From DATGMS01 sp035303945 (GTDB lineage Bacteria; Bacteroidota; Bacteroidia; Cytophagales; Cyclobacteriaceae), in NCBI GenBank assembly GCA_035303945.1, contig DATGQZ010000043.1, positions 1 through 64,000 on the forward strand: a DNA stretch of 64,000 bases, given 5' to 3'. Shown piece after piece: positions 27,301-36,184 of the stretch. The translations under genes and the position numbers were made by a program. Each line of letters opens with the position of its first letter. Positions within the stretch are counted from its first letter, which is position 1. Below the pieces are notes generated by a model. That model searched no databases. It saw only the letters and a program-made list of their open reading frames with translations, and was not told the DNA's origin.

Positions 27301-28203
27301 TTAGTCTTTATTGCCTACCTTATATAAAATCCCCAATGCAAGTGCTTGACTATACTGTACCCCTGGATCTTGATCTATATCATATAGATTTATACTTGTC
27401 AAAGTCACATTAATAAAATTAGTAATTTTTGCAGTCAAAGTTATATCTAAACGGTGATCAATGGTCTTCCAATCCAAGGTCTCATAATTGGCAAAAAGCT
27501 GATAGCGGGATCTAATATTAAATGTTTCAGTGATGTTTTTATCCCATGTGGCATAGATCTGCATGGCCAACCATTCGGTTCTTACGGTTTTGCCGATGGG
27601 TACGCCGTAGTTCTCTGGTACGGTCAAATACAGGTTTTTATCGGTAACAAAGGTGAACCGAGGAGAAAAAGGGCTGAGTCTTAGCGCAAACTCCTGGTTT
27701 GGCTTGTACTCAAATCCTAAAGAAGAGGTTAAATAACCCGGCGCCAAAAAGTTTGATATAATCGTCGCGCTTCCATCCTCGTTGTATTCGTAGCCTTTTG
27801 CAAATTGCGTGAGGAAGTTAAGGGAGAAATAAGTGCTCCAGTTGCCAGACATTTTGTAGCCCACCTTGCTGTCAAGGAAGATCCTGTCATTGGATTTCCT
27901 CGTTCTTTCACCTTCATTGTTGACGATCCCGAACAACAATTCCATTTCATTGTCCCAAGTCATCCGATCCTTGGTGTAGTTAGCCTTTCCTGCTATGATA
28001 CTTCCAAAAGCAACCGAGTTGATCCCTCCATTTTTCCAGTTGCCACTGAAGGCCGCCTGGTTAAAATTTAAACCCGCACTGAATTCTTTAGTCCAAGCTG
28101 TATCTGCAACTGCCTGTCCTACTGTAGGATCTATATCCTGTGCCACCGCGGTCCTTAGTCCCATGGCGAGAGATAAAGCCAAAATTAGAATCGATTTTTT
28201 CAT
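27301..28203 (-). CDS. DUF3078 family exported beta-rich protein
   Basis: This 300-residue protein has a clean signal peptide (MKKSILILALSLAMG to AVAQ). The mature part is made of alternating aromatic and polar strands with AFSGNWKNGGINSVAFG, which matches DUF3078, a Bacteroidota family probably forming an outer-membrane beta-barrel. Its function is not known. The gene is alone; its start region lies 61 bases from the divergent DUF202 gene. A candidate -7 box lies about 40 bases upstream. Confidence 0.82.
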   Translation of the reverse strand: MKKSILILALSLAMGLRTAVAQDIDPTVGQAVADTAWTKEFSAGLNFNQAAFSGNWKNGGINSVAFGSIIAGKANYTKDRMTWDNEMELLFGIVNNEGERTRKSNDRIFLDSKVGYKMSGNWSTYFSLNFLTQFAKGYEYNEDGSATIISNFLAPGYLTSSLGFEYKPNQEFALRLSPFSPRFTFVTDKNLYLTVPENYGVPIGKTVRTEWLAMQIYATWDKNITETFNIRSRYQLFANYETLDWKTIDHRLDITLTAKITNFINVTLTSINLYDIDQDPGVQYSQALALGILYKVGNKD

Positions 28204-28241
28204 AAATCTGCTACATTAAGGTTAAAATTAGAATACAAATT

Positions 28242-28249
28242 CAAAATTA
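28242..28249 (-). promoter_or_regulatory. Candidate -7 box for the DUF3078 gene
   Basis: On the minus strand this reads TAATTTTG, matching TAnnTTTG. It lies 39 bases before the DUF3078 start codon and would give a leader of about 30 bases. No clear -33 TTG is seen at the usual distance. Confidence 0.35.
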
Positions 28250-28264
28250 GAGAATAAGTTTGAT

Positions 28265-28522
28265 ATGGAAATGATCCCTAGAGACTATTTAGCACGCCAA
28301 AGGACAGCATTGGCAAACGAAAGAACTTTGTTGTCCTATATCCGCACCAGCTTATATTTCCTCGTAAGCGGAACAGCACTGGTCAAAGTAGAGGATTTAG
28401 AAAATGTCAAGGAATTTGGCTATGTCTCGTTTTTGATAAGTCTCATCGTGCTTGTTATTGGCTTTAAACACTTTTTTACAGTCCGAAAACGGCTTAAAAA
28501 GGGCTACTACACTGAGATGTGA
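28265..28522 (+). CDS. DUF202 family small membrane protein
   Basis: This 85-residue protein of the DUF202/YidH type starts with DYLARQRTALANERTLLSYIRTSL, the conserved cytoplasmic segment of the family. Two transmembrane helices follow (about 30-45 and 55-72). Function is unknown in the family, though related domains occur in the polyphosphate-linked VTC proteins of yeast. In that light, the nearby ppx and ppk genes are suggestive but not proof. It precedes another two-helix membrane protein gene by 53 bases. Confidence 0.85.
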   Translation: MEMIPRDYLARQRTALANERTLLSYIRTSLYFLVSGTALVKVEDLENVKEFGYVSFLISLIVLVIGFKHFFTVRKRLKKGYYTEM

Positions 28523-28575
28523 GGAGATTTGGTTGACTTTTTGATTAGTATATCTCAAATCAAACTGTTTATTTT

Positions 28576-28785
28576 ATGAAAACATTAGGTGTAGTACTCA
28601 TTGTAGTAGGTATTGTAATGTTAATCGTTACAGGTTTTTCATATACCACAGAGGAAACTGTAATAGATGCAGGTCCAATCGAAGTGAATGCTGAAAAGGA
28701 GAAAAGCATCAATTGGCCTCCTTATGCAGGTGGAGCAGCCTTAGTAGCTGGCTTGGTGATGGTCGTAGCGTCAAGAAAAAGATAA
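28576..28785 (+). CDS. DUF3185-like small membrane protein
   Basis: This 69-residue protein has two hydrophobic segments (VVLIVVGIVMLIVTGFSY and YAGGAALVAGLVMVVA) separated by a polar loop with acidic residues, and ends in RKR. It resembles the DUF3185 or related two-helix families; I cannot name a function. It follows the DUF202 gene and is closed by a strong terminator. Confidence 0.72.
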   Translation: MKTLGVVLIVVGIVMLIVTGFSYTTEETVIDAGPIEVNAEKEKSINWPPYAGGAALVAGLVMVVASRKR

Positions 28786-28786
28786 G

Positions 28787-28818
28787 TAAAAGAGGTGTGT
28801 CACACCTCTTTTATTTTT
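28787..28818 (+). terminator. Intrinsic terminator after the small membrane protein gene
   Basis: TAAAAGAGGTGTG (28787-28799) and CACACCTCTTTTA (28801-28813) form a near-perfect stem with a tight loop, followed by TTTTTA. The flanking A and T runs make it potentially bidirectional. Confidence 0.88.
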
Positions 28819-28859
28819 AATTTTAATTTTTCAAAACCCATCAGCTGCTAGACACTGGC

Positions 28860-29789
28860 ATGGGTTGTATATCGCAAGTATTAATCCTTCATAATTTGAA
28901 ATTAGCTGCCGTCGACATTGGATCCAACGCCATACGTTTACAGGTGACCAATGTCACCCACTATCAAGAACAAACCACATTTAAAAAAGTTGAATACCTG
29001 CGTTTTCCGCTTAGGCTAGGAAAAGATGTCTTTCATTTCCAAAAAATAGGGGAACAGAAGAAAGAGAAATTCATCAAACTGATGCATGCTTTCCACCTCT
29101 TGATTGACCTATATGAAGTGGACGACTACCTTATATGTGCAACTTCTGCCATGAGAGAAGCTGAAAATGGACATGAAATAGCTGCTGAGGTCAAGAAACT
29201 TTTTGGCTTAAACATCAATATTATTGATGGTGATCAGGAAGCGGACCTCATCAACATCGCACTGCGCAATCATATCGATCACAAAACCTATCTGCATATC
29301 GACGTTGGAGGTGGCAGTACGGAACTCAATATTTACAAAAACGAGCAGAAAATCGCTAGCCACTCATTCCGGTTAGGATCGGTCAGGACCCTGGATGGCC
29401 AAGTTTCTCCTGAAGTATGGGATATGATGACGCATTTTATACAAAAGCATTTGGGGAAAAAAGAGGTTATCACCTGTATTGGTACAGGAGGTAACATCAA
29501 TAAGATTTTTGAACTGTCAAAACCCAGTAACAAAAAAAGGTTCTTGGACATGGCCAAAATCCAAGAGGTTTTGGCGCATTTAGAAAGTTTTAGCTACGAA
29601 GAGAGGATCAATATCCTTAACCTTAATCCTGACAGAGCCGATGTCATCGTTCCGGCAGCAAGAATATACCTTGCCGCCATGAATGCTGCACATTCAAAAA
29701 GAATGCTTGTTCCGGATGTTGGGCTCAAAGACGGTTTGATCAGTGTCCTCTATCAAAGGAATAGGAACAAGATCCTCCCTAACGCCTAA
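28860..29789 (+). CDS. ppx: Exopolyphosphatase/pppGpp phosphohydrolase family protein
   Basis: This 309-residue actin-like ATPase-fold enzyme of the Ppx/GppA family releases phosphate from polyphosphate or converts pppGpp to ppGpp. The phosphate-1 motif is AAVDIGSNAIRLQV, ATSAMREAENG follows, and phosphate-2 is IDVGGGSTELNIY. It is the short form without a C-terminal HD domain. The ATG at 28860 gives 12 extra residues before the usual start; a TTG at 28896 would match family length better. Its end overlaps the convergent ppk gene by 4 bases. Confidence 0.9.
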   Translation: MGCISQVLILHNLKLAAVDIGSNAIRLQVTNVTHYQEQTTFKKVEYLRFPLRLGKDVFHFQKIGEQKKEKFIKLMHAFHLLIDLYEVDDYLICATSAMREAENGHEIAAEVKKLFGLNINIIDGDQEADLINIALRNHIDHKTYLHIDVGGGSTELNIYKNEQKIASHSFRLGSVRTLDGQVSPEVWDMMTHFIQKHLGKKEVITCIGTGGNINKIFELSKPSNKKRFLDMAKIQEVLAHLESFSYEERINILNLNPDRADVIVPAARIYLAAMNAAHSKRMLVPDVGLKDGLISVLYQRNRNKILPNA

Positions 29790-31924
29790 ATGCTCTCTAT
29801 CAGTTTTACATTATTTACTATCTCAGGGGTGACGTAAAAGAACTCTCTGTGCATATTGAACTCTTCCTCTCCATCCTGAGGTTGCTTGGGTACGTAAGTG
29901 CCGTCTTCCTGCATGATGTAGGCGTTGACATTGTCTTTGAGGTTGTAGGCAATAATGTTCATCAATTGTTTCTCCAAGAACGGCGTCTTCACCCTGAATA
30001 ACGATTCCAATCGCTTGTCAAAACTCCTTACCATGGCGTCGGCACTGCCTACGTAAGTACGGTGATCACCATTGTTGTGGAAATGATAGATTCTGGAGTG
30101 TTCCAGGAAGTCTCCCACAATGGAGTAAACTTGAATATTGTCACTTAAGCCCGTTCTCCCCGGTCTTAAGCAGCATATGCCTCGCACGATCAATTTGATT
30201 GGAACTCCTGCTTGAGATGCCCTATACAAGGCATATATAAATTCTTTATCCTCTAAAGAATTTATCTTAATAAATATACCTGATGGTCTTCCGTTCCTCG
30301 CATGTTCTGCCTCATCTTCTATAAAATCGATCAGCCGCTTGCGCATATCGCGGGGCGCGGTCAACAGGTTTTTGTAGGTCGACGGCACAGAATGACCCGT
30401 GATAACATTGAAAAATTCTGACACATCATTTGCCAACACCTCATTTGTAGTCAATAATCCGATGTCGGTATAAAAGCGGGAGGTTTCTTCATTGTAGTTT
30501 CCCGAACCAAGATGTACATACCGGGTCACTTTCCGCTCATCTTTTTTCACAATGAGAAGGAGCTTGGTGTGCGTCTTAAAATTACTCACCCCGTAGATTA
30601 CAAAGCAGCCCGCCTTCTGTAGCCGCTGTGCCTCACGCATGTTGTTTTCTTCGTCAAAGCGTGCTTTTACCTCAAACAGCACGGAAACGTGTTTCCCATT
30701 TTCATTAGCCTTTAATAAGGCTTTCGTAATCCTCGAATCCTTCGCCAAGCGATAAATAGTCATTTTGATGGCCATCACATTGGGATCCTCTGCAGCCTTT
30801 TCCAGCAGTTCCAGGATTGGATCAATGTTATTGTATGGATGATGGAGCAATACATTCTTATGCTTCAGCACCTGGAAGATATCCTCAGTAGCTGCATCTG
30901 GATAAGATAGAGGAGGTACTGGAGCTGGCGGCTGCGGTATCTTGTCCTTGAATCGCTTGTTCCCAATGATCTGCCAAAAACAGGTAAAATCCAGCATGCT
31001 CGATCTGCTAATGATAAAGATGCTATCATCACTAATAGTCCATCTTTCTTTCAGCAGGTTTATCATCCATTTGCTATATCCCTCTTCTATTTCAATCCGC
31101 ACCACCCGGCCGGTTTTACGTTCATTCAGCTTTCGTTTCACTTCTTCAAGGAAGTTCATATCCATATCCTCACTTTCCTCGAGAGTAAAATCTCCATTCC
31201 TTGTGATTCTAAAGAGGTTGATGGACTCGATGTCTACATTTCGAAACAGGGAAAGTATATTTTCACGGATTATTTCCTCGATAGGCACATATACAATGGT
31301 ATCCTCCCTTTCTATCTCAAAAAAGCGGGGAATATTAGAAGGCACTTGCACAAAAGAAAGCTTCCGGTTGTCCTTTTTATCTCCTGGAGTAATGGTCACC
31401 ACGCCGAATATCAGCAGCTTGTTCATCAGTATCGGAAAGGTGTGGTATCCATCAAAGACCATGGGGGTCAACATGGGGTAAACCGCTTTATCAAAGTAGT
31501 CTTTGATAATTTGTTGCTCATGCTCTTCAAGATTGGTTACATTGCTTAGGGTAAACCCAGCCTCAGGGGTGTTGGGTAAGAGGTTATCTAAAAAGTGACG
31601 CTGCTGCCGTTTGTGGAATTCCTGGCACTCCATCATCAGCTTCAGCTTGAATGGCTCCTCCGTCAACCCAGAATAATCCACGCGCTCCTTATCGTAATCT
31701 AAGTAGTTGTACAAGGAGCCCACCCTGATCATGAAAAATTCATCTAGATTAGAGGCTGTAATCGCCAAAAACTTGAGCCTATCAAAAATGGATCTTGTTT
31801 CTTTTTTGGTTTGATCAAAGACGCGTTCGTTAAATTTCAACCAGCTCAAATCTCTACTAATAAGATCGCTGCTATCAATTATCTGATCGAACTTTCCTAT
31901 TTCCATTACTTTCATGCTTTCCAT
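29786..31924 (-). CDS. ppk1: Polyphosphate kinase 1
   Basis: This 712-residue enzyme reversibly makes polyphosphate from ATP at the membrane. The phosphorylated His is expected in YVHLGSGNYNEETSRFY, and the N-terminal RDLSWLKFNERVFDQ and AIKMTIYRLAKDSRI are family hallmarks. Length is standard. It runs tail to tail with ppx, overlapping by 4 bases, so the maker and breaker of polyphosphate are transcribed against each other. Several Met codons near the N-terminus (31924, 31915, 31906) leave the exact start open. Confidence 0.97.
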   Translation of the reverse strand: MESMKVMEIGKFDQIIDSSDLISRDLSWLKFNERVFDQTKKETRSIFDRLKFLAITASNLDEFFMIRVGSLYNYLDYDKERVDYSGLTEEPFKLKLMMECQEFHKRQQRHFLDNLLPNTPEAGFTLSNVTNLEEHEQQIIKDYFDKAVYPMLTPMVFDGYHTFPILMNKLLIFGVVTITPGDKKDNRKLSFVQVPSNIPRFFEIEREDTIVYVPIEEIIRENILSLFRNVDIESINLFRITRNGDFTLEESEDMDMNFLEEVKRKLNERKTGRVVRIEIEEGYSKWMINLLKERWTISDDSIFIISRSSMLDFTCFWQIIGNKRFKDKIPQPPAPVPPLSYPDAATEDIFQVLKHKNVLLHHPYNNIDPILELLEKAAEDPNVMAIKMTIYRLAKDSRITKALLKANENGKHVSVLFEVKARFDEENNMREAQRLQKAGCFVIYGVSNFKTHTKLLLIVKKDERKVTRYVHLGSGNYNEETSRFYTDIGLLTTNEVLANDVSEFFNVITGHSVPSTYKNLLTAPRDMRKRLIDFIEDEAEHARNGRPSGIFIKINSLEDKEFIYALYRASQAGVPIKLIVRGICCLRPGRTGLSDNIQVYSIVGDFLEHSRIYHFHNNGDHRTYVGSADAMVRSFDKRLESLFRVKTPFLEKQLMNIIAYNLKDNVNAYIMQEDGTYVPKQPQDGEEEFNMHREFFYVTPEIVNNVKLIESI

Positions 31925-32035
31925 GCTTTTACATCTATATCCGTTTCCGACAGGAACGACAGGTCTTCCTCTGCTTTTTGTATAAAAATGTTACGCAGTA
32001 ATTTAGGGAGAATTTTTGTTATTAGGTATAAAAGT

Positions 32036-32057
32036 AAAAGGGGCCGAGGCCCCTTTT
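32036..32057 (-). terminator. Intrinsic terminator downstream of gyrB
   Basis: AAAAGGGGCC (32036-32045) pairs with GGCCCCTTTT (32048-32057) in an almost perfect palindrome. On the minus strand it lies about 20 bases past the gyrB stop and continues into ACTTTTAT. Confidence 0.85.
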
Positions 32058-32076
32058 CTTTACACTCCCGGCATTA

Positions 32077-34035
32077 TCAGGTGTCAATATGTGCGTACTT
32101 GGCGTTTTTCTCGATAAACTCCCGTCTAGGAGCTACTTCATCACCCATCAGCATACTGAACAGATGATCTGCTTCCGCGGCAGATTCTATGGACACCTGC
32201 TTGATGGACCGGGTATTTGGATCCATGGTGGTGGCCCATAGCTGTTCAGGATTCATTTCTCCAAGACCTTTGTAGCGTTGTATAGAAACACTGTCAACCT
32301 TCCCATCTTTAGCGAGCTCCATCGTCAGCGCCTGCCGTTCTTCCTCAGTCCAGCAGTAGCGTTCTTCTTTCCCCCTCTTCAACAAATAAAGCGGGGGCAA
32401 AGCAATGTACAAATAGCCTTTCTCGATAAGCGTCCGCATATACCTAAAGAACAAAGTAAGAATAAGCGTTCTGATATGCGAGCCGTCAATATCAGCATCG
32501 GTCATAATGATGATTTTGTGGTACCGGAGGTTTGACAAGTCCAGTTCCTTCTCATCATTCATGGTGCCTATCTTTACGCCCAAAGCGGTAAGGATGTTTT
32601 TGATCTCATCGTTATCGTAGATTTTATGCTCTTGTGCTTTTTCTACGTTCAAAATCTTACCTTTCAACGGCAGGATAGCCTGAAAATCCCTATCTCTTCC
32701 CTGCTTAGCAGAACCGCCCGCAGAATCCCCTTCCACGAGGTAAAGTTCGCAAACGGCAGGATCATTATTCGCACAGTCAGCCAATTTACCAGGCAGGCCT
32801 CCCCCGCCCAGCACATTTTTACGCTGCACCATTTCGCGGGCCTTCTTGGCTGCATGCCGGGCCTGAGCAGCAAGAATTACCTTGCCAACAATTACCTTGG
32901 CTTCTTTGGGATGTTCTTCCAGCCACTCCTGGAGTACTTCAGATACCGCGCTGTCCACCGCCCCAACAACATCTGAGTTACCCAATTTTGTTTTGGTTTG
33001 GCCTTCAAATTGAGGTTCAGCTACCTTAACCGAGATAATTGCTGTCAACCCCTCTCTAAAGTCATCCCCCGCGATCTCAAGCTTCAGCTTCTCCAGCATG
33101 CCGGACTTATCCGCATAACTTTTGAGGGTTCGGGTCAAAGCCCGCCTGAAACCGGATACGTGGGTTCCTCCCTCATGTGTATTGATGGTATTGACATAGG
33201 ACACCACATTTTCGGAATAGGAAGTATTATAGCTGAGTGCCACCTGAACAGGAACATTGTTCTTTTCCGTATCAATATAAATAGGAGTATCGATTATTTT
33301 TTGACGTGTAGCGTCAAGATATTCCACGAATTCAATCAAACCACCTTCAGAATAGAATTCATCAGCTCGAGGATTACCTTTTTCATCAATTTCACGCAGA
33401 TCCTTTAGGGTGATGCGAATGCCGGCATTTAAGAAGGCCATCTCCCGAAGACGGGTTGCGATGGTTTCATATTTATATTCTCTAACAGAGAAAATCTCCT
33501 CATCAGGACGAAAGTGTATAATCGTACCGCGGTAGTCAGTGGTACCTACTTCGCGGACGGGAAATTGAGGTACCCCTCTTGAATATTCCTGCTCGAATAC
33601 CTTACCGTTTCGGTGTACGGTAGCAAGCATATATGACGAGAGGGCGTTGACGCAGGATACCCCCACGCCATGCAAACCCCCAGAGACTTTATACGTGTTC
33701 TTATCGAATTTACCGCCCGCATGCAATACCGTCATTACAACCTCTAATGCGGAGCGATTTTCTTTTTCATGAAGGTCGGTAGGAATACCCCTACCATTAT
33801 CTTTAACTGTAATCGAATTATCTTCGTGAACAGTGACCTCTATGGTGTCACAATGACCAGCCAACGCTTCATCGACCGAGTTATCGACTACCTCCCAGAT
33901 GAGGTGATGCAGCCCTTTAACACCAATATCGCCAATGTACATGGCAGGTCTTTTTCTTACCGCCTCTAATCCTTCAAGTACCTGAATATTTAATGCTGAA
34001 TAATCGTCGTGGTTAGCTTCTTGTTCTTTACTCAT
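32077..34035 (-). CDS. gyrB: DNA gyrase subunit B
   Basis: This 652-residue type II topoisomerase subunit has the GHKL ATPase motifs EVVDNSVDEALAGHC, DNGRGIP and GLHGVGVSCVNALS, the transducer segment with NTHEGGTHVSGFR, and the TOPRIM motifs LVEGDSAGGSA and MTDADIDGSHI. It lacks the long insert of proteobacterial GyrB, as usual for Bacteroidota. The ending KYAHIDT fits GyrB rather than ParE. It pairs with GyrA, encoded elsewhere, to introduce negative supercoils. Confidence 0.95.
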   Translation of the reverse strand: MSKEQEANHDDYSALNIQVLEGLEAVRKRPAMYIGDIGVKGLHHLIWEVVDNSVDEALAGHCDTIEVTVHEDNSITVKDNGRGIPTDLHEKENRSALEVVMTVLHAGGKFDKNTYKVSGGLHGVGVSCVNALSSYMLATVHRNGKVFEQEYSRGVPQFPVREVGTTDYRGTIIHFRPDEEIFSVREYKYETIATRLREMAFLNAGIRITLKDLREIDEKGNPRADEFYSEGGLIEFVEYLDATRQKIIDTPIYIDTEKNNVPVQVALSYNTSYSENVVSYVNTINTHEGGTHVSGFRRALTRTLKSYADKSGMLEKLKLEIAGDDFREGLTAIISVKVAEPQFEGQTKTKLGNSDVVGAVDSAVSEVLQEWLEEHPKEAKVIVGKVILAAQARHAAKKAREMVQRKNVLGGGGLPGKLADCANNDPAVCELYLVEGDSAGGSAKQGRDRDFQAILPLKGKILNVEKAQEHKIYDNDEIKNILTALGVKIGTMNDEKELDLSNLRYHKIIIMTDADIDGSHIRTLILTLFFRYMRTLIEKGYLYIALPPLYLLKRGKEERYCWTEEERQALTMELAKDGKVDSVSIQRYKGLGEMNPEQLWATTMDPNTRSIKQVSIESAAEADHLFSMLMGDEVAPRREFIEKNAKYAHIDT

Positions 34036-34159
34036 AATTAATTTATAAACAAATAAAGAGGAATACTCCCCTTAATTTTTGGAAAATTTCAACCTCTAAA
34101 AATACGAAAATTTTCCCGATTTTCCCTTATTATTTCGAAATAGTAAGACGGCTTTATGT

Positions 34160-34525
34160 CTAGTATTGTCCGGTCCTGAGCATCACCAATGTACAGCCCA
34201 TCACAGTTTCAATTCCCGCTGCACGGGCTTTCCCCATCAATTCCTGATTTTCCGTACCTGGATTGAAGATGATACGCTTAGGCGCTAGCGAAAGGATGTA
34301 GTCATACCACTCCTCCTGATTCTTGGGTGATAGATACAGGGTAACGGTATCCACATCTTCGATATGAGGCTTTTCTTTCAAATTAAGAATAGGGACACCT
34401 CGGTGTTCCCCGCCATGTATTCCCAAGGGAACAATGGGATGGTCGTACTCCCGAAGCATTCCAGAAGCTATCTGTGCGTAGCGGGCCGGATTATCTGAGG
34501 CTCCGATGATGACTGTTTTCTTCAT
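34160..34525 (-). CDS. CoA-binding domain protein (YccU type)
   Basis: This 121-residue single Rossmann domain of the CoA-binding family has TVIIGASDNPARYAQIA at the start and later RIIFNPGTENQEL and VMGCTLVMLRTGQY. Such small proteins bind CoA or a nucleotide, with roles that are not well defined. An in-frame TTG at 34531 would add two residues; the ATG at 34525 is preferred. It begins 12 bases after the upstream FAD-oxidoreductase gene ends, so the two are probably cotranscribed. Confidence 0.85.
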   Translation of the reverse strand: MKKTVIIGASDNPARYAQIASGMLREYDHPIVPLGIHGGEHRGVPILNLKEKPHIEDVDTVTLYLSPKNQEEWYDYILSLAPKRIIFNPGTENQELMGKARAAGIETVMGCTLVMLRTGQY

Positions 34526-34537
34526 TATCAATATCTT

Positions 34538-36109
34538 TTATCCGTATTTTTCTATCAGTTTTTCAGCACATCGCTCACCATCCATGGCAGCAGATACAAT
34601 ACCCCCAGCATATCCTGCCCCTTCTCCACATGGGTACAATCTCTTGGTGGCAATATGCTCAAAGGATTCACGATCCCGAGGTACACGCACCGGTGAAGAT
34701 GTTCTACTCTCAACACCCACAATCTGTGCCTGGTTCGTATAATACCCTTTCATCTTTTTATCAAAAGCTTTAAAAGCATCCTGGAGGCGTACAGCAATGA
34801 AGTCAGGCAACACTTCTTTCATCTCCACAGAGCGCAATCCAGGTTGATAGGAGCTTTCTAAAAGCGACTCGCTCCTCTTCCCTTGTACAAAGTCAACCAT
34901 TCGTTGCGCCGGAGCAATCTGAGACTGTCCGCCCGCTAGCCAAGCTTGTTTTTCTACCTCTGCCTGAAAAGCCATCGCCATAAGCGGACCATGGTGCTTA
35001 TAGGCCTCAAGATCCTCCAGTTCTACAGCAACCACCATACCCGAATTGGCAAATCGTCCGTCTCTCCTGCTGGGGCTCATCCCATTGACGACAATTTCTC
35101 CTGGAGCCGTGGCCGAAGGAACAATAAATCCGCCCGGACACATGCAAAACGAAAATACACCCCTTTGCCTGCCTTTATAAATCGTCTGGTGAACCAAGGC
35201 ATAGGAGGATGCTGGAAGATAGGGGCCCCGCTCCTGCTTACAGTGATATTGAATTTGATCGATTAAATTTTGAGAATGCTCTATCCTCACCCCTAAGGCA
35301 AAAGATTTAGGCTCAATGATAATGTTTTTGTGATGTAACAATTCAAAAATATCCCGGGCAGAGTGACCAGTTGCCAGTATTACGCCTATTCCCACAATCT
35401 CCTCACCATTCTGGGTAATGACTCCCCTCATTTCACCGCCCTCCACTATAAAATCCACAGCCTTTGTATTAAATAGAACTTCACCGCCAGCCTTAACAAT
35501 GCTCTCCCGAAGTCGTGTGACAATTAGTGGAAGCTTGTTGGTGCCGATATGGGGATGGGCATCGACCAGTATTTGTTCTGTGGCTCCATGAGCAACAAAA
35601 ATCTCCAATATCCTCCGGATGTCACCGCGCTTTTTTGAGCGGGTATACAACTTACCGTCGGAATAGGTACCTGCTCCTCCTTCACCAAAACAATAATTGG
35701 ATTCTGGGTTAACAATATGTTCTTTATTGATGGCTGCCAAATCCCTTCGCCTTGCCTGCACATCCTTGCCGCGCTCCAAAACAATAGGCTTATACCCCAA
35801 TTCTATTGCACGTAAAGCTGCAAACAATCCGGCAGGGCCAGCACCCACAATAACCAAGGTAGGCTTATCTTTTACATTTGAATAACTCAGGTTTGCAGAG
35901 ATCAAATACGATGGGGGCTCATCAATAAAAATCTCCGCCGTCACCTTGATGATTACCTGTCTGCCTCTGGCATCTATGGACCGCTTCATTTGCCGGACAG
36001 TAATAGCAGGATTTTCTGCCAAGCCCAAATACTGGAGTACTGTACTCCTAAATAGAGCGTCGTCATAAGCCTCCTGAGGGCTTAAACTTAGTTGTATTTC
36101 TTTTCTCAT
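34538..36109 (-). CDS. COG2509 FAD-dependent dehydrogenase, uncharacterised
   Basis: This 523-residue flavoprotein has an N-terminal region of about 85 residues, then the FAD-binding motif VIVGAGPAGLFAALRAIELG and ERGKDVQARRRD, with FGEGGAGTYSDGKLYTRS and a C-terminal RLYPCGEGAGYAGGIVSAA. This is the COG2509 group, widespread but without a settled substrate. It has no signal peptide. It precedes the CoA-binding protein gene by 12 bases. Confidence 0.88.
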   Translation of the reverse strand: MRKEIQLSLSPQEAYDDALFRSTVLQYLGLAENPAITVRQMKRSIDARGRQVIIKVTAEIFIDEPPSYLISANLSYSNVKDKPTLVIVGAGPAGLFAALRAIELGYKPIVLERGKDVQARRRDLAAINKEHIVNPESNYCFGEGGAGTYSDGKLYTRSKKRGDIRRILEIFVAHGATEQILVDAHPHIGTNKLPLIVTRLRESIVKAGGEVLFNTKAVDFIVEGGEMRGVITQNGEEIVGIGVILATGHSARDIFELLHHKNIIIEPKSFALGVRIEHSQNLIDQIQYHCKQERGPYLPASSYALVHQTIYKGRQRGVFSFCMCPGGFIVPSATAPGEIVVNGMSPSRRDGRFANSGMVVAVELEDLEAYKHHGPLMAMAFQAEVEKQAWLAGGQSQIAPAQRMVDFVQGKRSESLLESSYQPGLRSVEMKEVLPDFIAVRLQDAFKAFDKKMKGYYTNQAQIVGVESRTSSPVRVPRDRESFEHIATKRLYPCGEGAGYAGGIVSAAMDGERCAEKLIEKYG

Positions 36110-36184
36110 GGTAAGGCAGTTATCCTTAAACAGATTCGCATGCCATCTGGCAGCATATTAGGTGATATATAGAAAAAAAACAGA

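Noticed and set aside
28255..28262. TAAGTTTG matching a plus-strand -7 box before the DUF202 gene
   Set aside because: Transcription from it would begin at or after the start codon at 28265, leaving no room for a leader.
30942..31481. A 179-codon plus-strand open frame inside ppk1
   Set aside because: It is antisense to a highly conserved enzyme and Ser-rich in the way shadow frames usually are.
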